Shown piece after piece: positions 35,715-42,102 of a DNA stretch of 64,000 bases (its first letter is position 1; the number at the start of each line of letters is the position of its first letter). Origin of the DNA: Paractinoplanes atraurantiacus (GTDB lineage Bacteria > Actinomycetota > Actinomycetes > Mycobacteriales > Micromonosporaceae); assembly GCF_900215205.1 (NCBI RefSeq), contig NZ_OBDY01000003.1:323287-387286 (forward strand). The letters are read 5' to 3'. A program made the position numbers and the translations under genes. Under the pieces are notes generated by a model. That model worked only from the letters and a program-made list of their open reading frames with translations, was not told the DNA's origin and made no database searches.

Positions 35715-36284
35715 ATGAGCGTGAGCCCCGGTATCGAGCACGAGGAACGCTTCCGGCGCGTCTACAGCGCGAACTTCGACGCGCTCCTGGCGTATGCGCT
35801 GCGGCGCGTCGAGCAGCCGTCCGACGCGGCCGACGTGGTCGCCGAGACCTTTCTGATCGCCTGGCGGCGTACGGAAGAAATGCCCTTGGGTGAAGAGACC
35901 AGGCTCTGGCTGTACGGGGTCGCCCGGCGCGTCCTCGCCAACCATCACCGTGGCGGGGTCCGCCGGGCGCGGCTCGGCGACCTGCTGAGACAGCGGCTCA
36001 CCCCGCCGGCACCGGCCGACCCCGGCCGCGAGGTGCCGGAACGGCTCGTGGTGTGGGCCGCCCTGGCCCGCCTCAACCCGATCGACCGCGAGGTGCTCAC
36101 CCTGACCATCTGGGAGGGACTGCAACCGCGCGAGGCGGCGGCCGTCCTGCAAGTGAGTCCCGAGACCGTCCGGGCGAGACTGTCCCGGGCCCGGGCGAAA
36201 ATGCGCGACCTTCTCGGTAACGACCGGCGCACGGCCGGACATGTGCTCGACGTCCTGACCGCACCGACCCCCGAGGAGGCCTGA
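35715..36284 (+). CDS. ECF RNA polymerase sigma factor
   Basis: This 189-residue protein has sigma region 2 (FRRVYSANFDALLAYALRRVEQPSDAADVVAETFLIAWRR, LWLYGVARRVLANHHR) and region 4 (LARLNPIDREVLTLTIWEGLQPREAAAVLQVSPETVRARLSRARAKMRDLL), both of normal length. It would direct RNA polymerase to a stress or envelope regulon. The next gene begins 2 bp after its stop and encodes a membrane protein with a short cytosolic N-terminus, the usual position for an anti-sigma partner. Confidence 0.95.
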   Translation: MSVSPGIEHEERFRRVYSANFDALLAYALRRVEQPSDAADVVAETFLIAWRRTEEMPLGEETRLWLYGVARRVLANHHRGGVRRARLGDLLRQRLTPPAPADPGREVPERLVVWAALARLNPIDREVLTLTIWEGLQPREAAAVLQVSPETVRARLSRARAKMRDLLGNDRRTAGHVLDVLTAPTPEEA

Positions 36285-36286
36285 GA

Positions 36287-37318
36287 ATGTCCGACGAACA
36301 GCTCGACCGGCTGGTCCGCGACGCCGACCCGTACCGGGCCGATCACCTCGACGGGGCCGAGCAAGCGCTCCTGGAGGAGATCATGTCCGAGCCCGTCCGC
36401 AAGACGTCACGATGGCGCGGCCTGGCCACGGCCGTAGCCGCCGCGGCCGCCGTCACGGGCGTCCTCGTGGCGTCCGCCGTCATCCGCGACCGCCCGGAAA
36501 CCGGCCAGGCCGCCCCCGCCGTCACCGAGTCGGCCCCCGCCCTCCTGCAGTTCGCGGCGTCCGAGAAGTTCCCCCGGCTCCTGATCGACGAGCCCGGCTG
36601 GAAGGCCACCCACGTCTACGGCTTCGCCGGCAAGGACGGCACCATCGCCTTCGAGGACAAGACCGGCCGCGCCTTCGAGATGAACTGGTACGCCGGCGAG
36701 CACTACGACGGCTACTACAAGGACCGCCTGGAGGTCAGCCCACCCGAGGCCACCGTGGTGGACGGCTGGAAGGGCGCGCGCTTCACGTACAGCGCAACCC
36801 GCTACGCCATCATGCTGGAACCGCGCGACGGCGTCTTCGTCGAACTGGGCACGTCGAGCGGTGACTGGAACCGGACCTCGTTCGACCAGGTGGTGGCCCA
36901 CATCAAGCGCGTCGACGTGGACACCTTCCTGAAGGCCCTCCCGCCGGAGGTCGTCACCCCCGACCGCGAGGACGAGGCGGCCAAGAAGGTCCTGGCCGAC
37001 ATGCCACTGCCACCCCACTTCGACGTGGCCACGCTGAAGGGCTTCGGCGCCAACGACTCCTACCAGTTCGGCGCCAAGGTGACCGGCCACATCGCCTGCG
37101 CCTGGATAGCCGAGTGGAAACGAGCCAAGGCGGCCGGCGACAAGACAGCCCAGCAGAAGGCCACCGACGCCCTGCGAGGCAGCCACCAGTGGAAGACCCT
37201 CAACGACATGAACGCCGAGGGCGACTACCCGGAGGCCCTGTGGGAGTACGCCGACCGCACAGTGGCCGGCAACCCACCCACCACCGAAGAACTGAACCAG
37301 GGCCTCGGCTGCTCATAG
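36287..37318 (+). CDS. Membrane-anchored protein, putative sigma-factor partner
   Basis: This 343-residue protein has a cytosolic N-terminus (MSDEQLDRLVRDADPYRADHLDGAEQALLEEIMSEP), one membrane helix (WRGLATAVAAAAAVTGVLVASAVI) and an exported domain of about 270 residues (PRLLIDEPGWKATHVYGFAGKDGTIAFEDKTGRAFEMNWYAGEHYDGYYKDR...). The pattern (D)ADP near the N-terminus followed by one helix is common in proteins encoded with ECF sigma factors. No zinc-finger motif is present, so the anti-sigma role is inferred only from position and topology. Confidence 0.85.
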   Translation: MSDEQLDRLVRDADPYRADHLDGAEQALLEEIMSEPVRKTSRWRGLATAVAAAAAVTGVLVASAVIRDRPETGQAAPAVTESAPALLQFAASEKFPRLLIDEPGWKATHVYGFAGKDGTIAFEDKTGRAFEMNWYAGEHYDGYYKDRLEVSPPEATVVDGWKGARFTYSATRYAIMLEPRDGVFVELGTSSGDWNRTSFDQVVAHIKRVDVDTFLKALPPEVVTPDREDEAAKKVLADMPLPPHFDVATLKGFGANDSYQFGAKVTGHIACAWIAEWKRAKAAGDKTAQQKATDALRGSHQWKTLNDMNAEGDYPEALWEYADRTVAGNPPTTEELNQGLGCS

Positions 37319-37472
37319 CTCCTACTGCCCAAGGACATCGGCGACCCGGCCAAGCGGGCGGTGATCGGCGGGGCCCTTCAGTTGATGCCCTCGCCGGTCG
37401 CCGTTCCGGCGGCACAAGCAGCAGATCGAGCGTGTCGCGGATCGAGTGACAAGGGTTGATTGACTGGCCGGC

Positions 37473-37976
37473 ATGACTGGTCTCGGATCCGTTGCCTGGC
37501 CGCCTTCGCCCATTCGTACTCCGAGGCTTGTGCTTCGTGCCTCTGAAGCCCGTGATCGGCCGTACTTCGTCGAGCTGCTGGCCTCGGCCGCGGTGCACAC
37601 CTATCTCGGCGGCCCGCAGCCTCGCGACCAGCTCGAGCGTGACCTGCCTGAGGTCCCCGAGCAGTGGCCCGGCAGTTTCGTCGTCGAGCTCGACGGCACG
37701 ATGATCGGCCAGATCTTGTTGCGGCGCCCGGCCGCCGAGGGGAAGGTCGATCTCGGCTATCTCTTTCTGCCGCGGGTTTGGGGTTTCGGCTACGCCGCCG
37801 AGGCCTGTGCGGCGGCGCTCGGCTGGCTCGACGGCGTCCTGCCCGGCGAGCCGGTCGTGCTCGTCACCCAGAGCGCCAACCTTCCCTCCATGCGCCTCGC
37901 CGCCAGGCTCGGCTTCGTCGAGGTGGAGCGTTTCCGCGCCTGGGATGCCGAGCAGTGGCGCGGCCGGCGGAGGTGA
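37473..37976 (+). CDS. GNAT-family N-acetyltransferase
   Basis: This 167-residue protein has RTPRLVLRASEARDRPYFVELLASAAVHTYLGG at the N-terminus, then the acetyl-CoA-binding region VDLGYLFLPRVWGFGYAAEACAAALGW and the C-terminal QSANLPSMRLAARLGFVEVERF. It resembles RimJ/RimL-type acetyltransferases in layout. The substrate is unknown. It lies about 70 bp upstream of the LLM oxidoreductase gene. Confidence 0.9.
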   Translation: MTGLGSVAWPPSPIRTPRLVLRASEARDRPYFVELLASAAVHTYLGGPQPRDQLERDLPEVPEQWPGSFVVELDGTMIGQILLRRPAAEGKVDLGYLFLPRVWGFGYAAEACAAALGWLDGVLPGEPVVLVTQSANLPSMRLAARLGFVEVERFRAWDAEQWRGRRR

Positions 37977-37990
37977 CCAACGTCGCTGTA

Positions 37991-38028
37991 ATTGACACGT
38001 CAATTAGATGCATGATTGACGTGTCAAT
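37991..38028. promoter_or_regulatory. Two 14-bp palindromes, strong operator candidate
   Basis: ATTGACACGTCAAT (37991-38004) and ATTGACGTGTCAAT (38015-38028) each have perfect 6-bp arms (ATTGAC/GTCAAT) around a two-base centre, and the two sites are exact reverse complements of each other. Centre spacing is 24 bp. They end 18 bp before the ATG of the LLM oxidoreductase gene, and a TTGACA hexamer lies inside the first copy. Cooperative binding of a dimeric regulator (MarR, TetR or similar) is likely; none is encoded next to it. Confidence 0.75.
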
Positions 38029-38046
38029 CAGATGCGAGGGGGAGTC

Positions 38047-39123
38047 ATGCAGTTCGGGATCTTCGGTGTGGGCGATCTGGCGCGCGACCCGGTCTCCGGG
38101 GAGACGCCCAGCGAGCACGAGCGCCTCAAGCGCATCACCGAGTACGCCGTGCACGCCGAACAGGTCGGCCTGGACGTGTTCGCTTTCGGGGAGCACCACA
38201 ACCCGCCGTTCGTGGCGTCGTCGCCGACCACGCTGCTCGGCTATGTCGCGGCCCGGACCGAGCGGATCATCCTGTCCACGTCGACCACGCTGATCACCAC
38301 CAACGACCCGGTGAAGATCGCCGAGGACTACGCGATGCTTCAGCACCTGGCCGGCGGGCGGGTCGACCTCATGCTCGGGCGGGGCAACACCGGCCCGGTC
38401 TACCCGTGGTTCGGCAAGGACATCCGGGCCGGCATTCCGCTGACCGTGGAGAATTACGCGCTGATCCGCCGCCTGTGGCGGGAGGAGAGCGTCGACTGGG
38501 AGGGCAAATACCGCACGCCCCTGCAGGCCTTCACGTCCACGCCGCGCCCGCTCGACGGTGTGCCGCCGTTCGTCTGGCACGGCTCGATCCGCAGCACGGA
38601 GATCGCCGAGCAGGCCGCTTACTACGGCGACGGCTTCTTCCACAACAACATCTTTTGGCCGTCGTCACACACCGGCCGGATGATCCGCCTCTACCGCGAG
38701 CGCTTCGAGCACTACGGTCACGGCCCGGCCGACACGGCGATCGTCGGCCTCGGCGGCCAGTTCTTCGTCAAGGACAACTCGCAGGACGCGCTCCGTGAGT
38801 TCCGGCCTTATTTCGACCATTCCCCGGTGTACGGCGGTGGGCCGTCCCTGGAGGAGATGATCCGCCAGACACCGCTCTCGGTCGGCAGCCCGCAGCAGGT
38901 CATCGACCAGATCCTCGGCTTCCGCGAGTATGCAGGCGACTACCAGCGCCAGCTCTTCGTCCTCGACGGCATGGGCATCGGGCACACCGAGGTCCTGCAC
39001 CAGCTCGACCGCCTCGGCGAGATCGTCCCGATCCTGCGCAAGGAGTTCGCCGTGGGCCGCCCGGCACACATCCCGGACGCGCCCACGCACGATTCCCTGA
39101 GGTCAGCGGCTCAGACCCGCTGA
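38047..39123 (+). CDS. LLM-class (luciferase-like) flavin-dependent oxidoreductase
   Basis: This 358-residue protein starts at ATG 38047 behind GAGGGGGAG. Bacterial-luciferase-like TIM-barrel features are present: MQFGIFGVGDLARDP, GLDVFAFGEHHNPPFVASSPTTLLGYVAARTERIILSTSTTLI, DPVKIAEDYAMLQHLAGGRVDLMLGRGN and SVGSPQQVIDQILGF. It uses reduced FMN on an unknown substrate. Two palindromes directly upstream suggest inducible control. The C-terminus is close to the end of the small repeat-protein gene on the other strand (13 bp overlap). Confidence 0.94.
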   Translation: MQFGIFGVGDLARDPVSGETPSEHERLKRITEYAVHAEQVGLDVFAFGEHHNPPFVASSPTTLLGYVAARTERIILSTSTTLITTNDPVKIAEDYAMLQHLAGGRVDLMLGRGNTGPVYPWFGKDIRAGIPLTVENYALIRRLWREESVDWEGKYRTPLQAFTSTPRPLDGVPPFVWHGSIRSTEIAEQAAYYGDGFFHNNIFWPSSHTGRMIRLYRERFEHYGHGPADTAIVGLGGQFFVKDNSQDALREFRPYFDHSPVYGGGPSLEEMIRQTPLSVGSPQQVIDQILGFREYAGDYQRQLFVLDGMGIGHTEVLHQLDRLGEIVPILRKEFAVGRPAHIPDAPTHDSLRSAAQTR

Positions 39124-39332
39124 GTCTCCGTCGTCGACGAGTGCAGTTCCGCGGTGGTCTCCGTGACGAACCGGCCGGTCTTCGCGCTGCGGTGCACCTC
39201 ACGGTCGCCGTCGTGCTGGTCGCCGCCGACGTGCTCGGTCGTCGTGGTGTCCGGCGACCGCTCGGCGGTGCTCTCCTTCACGAACTTGCCGGACTTGGTG
39301 CTGCGGTTGACGTCGTGCTCATTGCCTGCCAT
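39111..39332 (-). CDS. Small protein made of two tandem R-K-G-F-V repeats
   Basis: This 73-residue protein starts at ATG 39332 behind GAGGAGG, a strong ribosome binding site. It consists of two copies of one module: VNRSTKSGKFVKESTAERSPDTTTTEHV and VHRSAKTGRFVTETTAELHSSTTETQRV. Single copies of the R(S)xKxGxFV...A...TTxE pattern occur in many small bacterial proteins of unknown function; two copies in one chain are less usual. It is hydrophilic, probably partly disordered, with no signal or membrane segment. Confidence 0.75.
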   Translation of the reverse strand: MAGNEHDVNRSTKSGKFVKESTAERSPDTTTTEHVGGDQHDGDREVHRSAKTGRFVTETTAELHSSTTETQRV

Positions 39333-39456
39333 GGGGGGGTGGGCCTCCTCGTACGTCAATGTCTTGATCGAGAGGTGCCCACTTCGCCGCTGAGGAAAAC
39401 AGGGGGGTTCTGACGTTACCTCTCTCATCGTCGCGCCCCGGCCTACCGTCGAAGGC

Positions 39457-40344
39457 ATGGTTCAGGAACTCGTACTCAACAACGGTGTGACGATGCCCGC
39501 CCTCGGCCTGGGCGTCTTCCAGAGCGCCCCCGAGGAGACGGCGGCCGCGGTCGAGACGGCGCTGAAAGTCGGATACCGCCACATCGACACCGCCGCCGCC
39601 TACCGCAACGAGCGCCAGGTCGGCGAGGGCCTCCGCCGCTCCGGCGTCCCGCGCGACGACGTCTTCATCGAGACGAAGGTGTGGGTCAGCGACTACGGAT
39701 ACGACGAGACCCTGCACGCCTTCGAGAAGGCCACCCGCAAACTCGGCGTCGACCGCCTCGACCTGCTGATCCTGCACCAGCCGGCGACCGACCGCTTCGA
39801 CCGCACGATCGCCGCTTACAAGGCCTTGGAGAAACTTCTTTCCGACGGCGCCGTACGGGCCATCGGCGTCAGCAATTTCATGCGCCACCACCTGGACGAC
39901 CTGCTGGCGAGCACCGACATCGTGCCGGCGGTGAACCAGATCGAGCTGCACCCGTACTTCTCCCAGCCGGACGTGCAGAAGGCCGACGCCGAACACGGCA
40001 TCCTCACCCAGGCCTGGTCCCCGATCGGCGGCATCACGTTCTACCCCGGTTGGGGCGAGGAGCGCCGCAACGTCTTGCAGGACCCCACCATCGCCGCCAT
40101 CGCCACCACCCACGGCAAGACCCCGGCCCAGACGATGCTCCGCTGGCAGCTGCAACACGGCCGCTCAGCCATCCCCAAGTCCACAAACCCCACCCGAATC
40201 GCCGAGAACTTCGACGTCTTCGACTTCGAGCTGACCCCCACCCAGATGACCCAGATGGACGCCCTCGACACCGGCGTACGCAACGGCCCCGACCCGGACG
40301 TGCCGCGCCCGGCGATGTTCGACATGGTCATCGCGGAGGACTGA
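39457..40344 (+). CDS. Aldo/keto reductase
   Basis: This 295-residue protein has an AKR (beta/alpha)8 fold with catalytic tetrad positions Asp in YRHIDTAAAY, Tyr in the same segment, Lys in FIETKVW and His in LLILHQP. NADPH-binding segments are SAIPKSTNPTRIAENFDVFDFELT. It resembles the 2,5-diketo-D-gluconate reductase group. It is divergent from the small repeat-protein gene. The physiological carbonyl substrate is unknown. Confidence 0.95.
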   Translation: MVQELVLNNGVTMPALGLGVFQSAPEETAAAVETALKVGYRHIDTAAAYRNERQVGEGLRRSGVPRDDVFIETKVWVSDYGYDETLHAFEKATRKLGVDRLDLLILHQPATDRFDRTIAAYKALEKLLSDGAVRAIGVSNFMRHHLDDLLASTDIVPAVNQIELHPYFSQPDVQKADAEHGILTQAWSPIGGITFYPGWGEERRNVLQDPTIAAIATTHGKTPAQTMLRWQLQHGRSAIPKSTNPTRIAENFDVFDFELTPTQMTQMDALDTGVRNGPDPDVPRPAMFDMVIAED

Positions 40345-40372
40345 TCCCGAGGCCTGCCATACGATTCAGCGA

Positions 40373-40831
40373 ATGTCGCCCGTCGATCCACTCATTCTCG
40401 ACTTTGGTGGCGTCGAGGGTGGCGGCAGGATCGCGAACGTTCACGTCAGAAAGGCGGCACACGCGGCTCGGAACATCGTGCTGACGTTGCACGACGAAGG
40501 GAGCGACGGCGACGCCGATGACGACCAGATCGGGCTGTTCCTGGTGTTCCTCTATCCCGGCATCGTCTGGGCGCCGGAGCACCAGGGCATGCGCGTCGAT
40601 CGGTGGGTGAAGAGGGATCGCCGGATGGTCATTCAGGTGGCCGTCGATGACGGGGTGGTCCTGGACGCTGGAGAAGCGAGAGCTTATGTTGCGCAGAATC
40701 TGCGAGCGGCCGGTCTGCTCCTCGACGCCGAGGTCTCGAAACGCGGGATTCCCGGCTCGACGGCGACCTGCCACCGATTGATCGAGGCCGTGCTCGCCTC
40801 GGAGGAATGGGCGGGACTTCAGCATGGATGA
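40373..40831 (+). CDS. Hypothetical protein of about 152 residues
   Basis: The product begins MSPVDPLILDFGGVEGGGRIANVHVRKAAHAARNIVLTLHDEG and continues with hydrophobic strands (QIGLFLVFLYPGIVWAPEHQGMRVDRWVKRDRRMVIQVAVDDGVV) and a C-terminal helix pair. I do not recognise the family; its size and the overlap with a second small gene resemble immunity-protein gene pairs, but that is speculation. The last 8 bp overlap the start of the IS-interrupted gene, so they were probably an operon. GC content is slightly lower than that of neighbours. Confidence 0.6.
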   Translation: MSPVDPLILDFGGVEGGGRIANVHVRKAAHAARNIVLTLHDEGSDGDADDDQIGLFLVFLYPGIVWAPEHQGMRVDRWVKRDRRMVIQVAVDDGVVLDAGEARAYVAQNLRAAGLLLDAEVSKRGIPGSTATCHRLIEAVLASEEWAGLQHG

Positions 40832-41063
40832 GGACGAGCTCGAAGAGATCGAAGAGCTGTGCGCCGCGGCGAGTCCGGGGCCTTGGTTCGTCAGGATGCT
40901 GGACGATGATCACGCCATGGGCCTCGTGGCTGTCAGCACTGAGCCATTTTCATCGTGGCTGGGCAGGTCACGGACGGTGCGGGAGCCCGGTGTCGACATA
41001 GGACGAGGCTCCCGGTAAGACAGCAGTCGACCAAGATCCGATGCCCCAACCGGGAGCCTCGCT

Positions 41064-41447
41064 GTGCTGTCTTACCCTGCCGCCATCCCGCTGTCCACTC
41101 GCAGCCTGAATCACCTCGCCGCCCTCATCCGCGCCCATCGCACCCGACGTCGATCCCGCTGGCGGCGTCTCGACCCTGGACAACAAGCCCTGCTCGCCCT
41201 GGCTCACCTGCGTAACGGTGACACCCTGACCCGTCTGGCCTGCGGATTCACCATCGGCGTCACTACCGCCTGGCGTTACGTCCGCGAAGCCATCGACCTG
41301 CTCGCCGCAACCGCCGACGACCTGAACACCACCATGATCCGGATCCGGACGCTCGCCTACGTCATCCTCGACGGCACGCTGATCCGATCGACCGTGTCGC
41401 CGACCAGAAGCCCTACTATTCCGGCAAACACCGCCGCCACGGGATGA
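41064..41447 (+). pseudogene. IS5-family transposase, N-terminal part (frameshifted)
   Basis: GTG 41064 starts a frame with an HTH-type N-terminus (LSTRSLNHLAALIRAHRTRRRSRWRRLDPGQQALLALAHLRNGDTLTRLACGFTIGVTTAWRYVREAIDLL) and the first catalytic strand AYVILDGTLI with the first Asp. Near 41384-41386 the frame slips: an extra C would continue as PIDRVADQKPYYSGKHRRHGMNVQV, the normal family sequence. After the slip it reads unrelated residues to a stop at 41447. A one-base deletion is the simplest explanation. Confidence 0.8.
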
Positions 41448-41845
41448 ACGTGCAGGTCATCGCCGATCCAGCAGGCCGGCTGATCTGGGCCTCGCCCGCC
41501 CTGCCCGGCAAGACCCACGACCTGACCGCGGCCCGCACCCACGCCATCATCACCGCCTTGACCAGCGCGAACGTGCTCACCTTCGCCGACAAGGCCTACC
41601 AAGGCGCCGGCGGAAGTGTCCGAACCCCGTTCAAACGCCACCGCTACCGACCGAAACTGTCCACGTGGCAGAAGAAGGTCAACCGCGGCCACGCCCGCAT
41701 CCGCGCCATCGGCGAACGCGCCAACGCCACCCTCAAAACCTGGAAAGTCCTCACAAAACTACGCTGCAGCCCGCACCGAGCCACGGCAATCGTGCAGGCC
41801 ATCCTCGCCCTGCATTACACGGAGTACCCGCCCTACACAGGATGA
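41444..41845 (+). pseudogene. IS5-family transposase, C-terminal DDE part
   Basis: ATG 41444 begins MNVQVIADPAGRLIWASPALPGKTHDLTAARTHAIITAL, with the second catalytic Asp region (FADKAYQGAG) and the final Glu region (RAIGERANATLKTWKVLTKLRCSPHRATAIVQAILALHYTEY). It is the rest of the same transposase in another frame, overlapping the first part by 4 bp (ATGA). A split two-protein transposase is possible, but the missing linker residues between 41385 and 41444 argue for a broken gene. Confidence 0.78.
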
Positions 41846-42102
41846 AAAAGGCTCACTGTTCCGGACACCGGTCGTGGTGAAAGGTGGCCGGAGTTCGACC
41901 ACAATGAAATCGTTGCGGCGACGCTGATTCAGTAGCCTCGGTATGTCGATTCCGCGGATGGGCGGTGGGATGAGAACGCCGCCTTCATCGCGATGGCGCG
42001 AGACGCGATACCGCGCTTGGTCGAAGAGGTGAGAACTCTTCGCCGGGAGTTGGGAGTGGACGGGCAGGGACCGGTTCGGCGGACGGTCCCTGCCCGCCAC
42101 GA

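Larger units (their letters stand above)
40941..41854 (+). mobile_element. IS5-family insertion sequence, 914 bp, 3-bp target duplication
   Basis: Terminal inverted repeats GAGCCATTTTCATC (40941-40954) and GATGAAAAAGGCTC (41841-41854) match at 13 of 14 positions. The flanking direct repeats are ACT (40938-40940 and 41855-41857). A transposase gene split by a frameshift occupies most of the element. An ANT-type 3-bp duplication and GAG ends recall the ISL2 subgroup of IS5, from memory. Removal restores a continuous host reading frame, which fixes the boundaries. Confidence 0.88.

Noticed and set aside
37319..37450. Coding-looking stretch LLPKDIGDPAKRAVIGGALQLMP after the sigma-partner gene
   Set aside because: It lacks a start and any continuation; it may be a remnant, but I cannot support a family.
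41380..41447. Programmed frameshift in the transposase
   Set aside because: No slippery heptamer or downstream structure is visible at the change of frame, and one added base restores the normal protein sequence, so a deletion is simpler.
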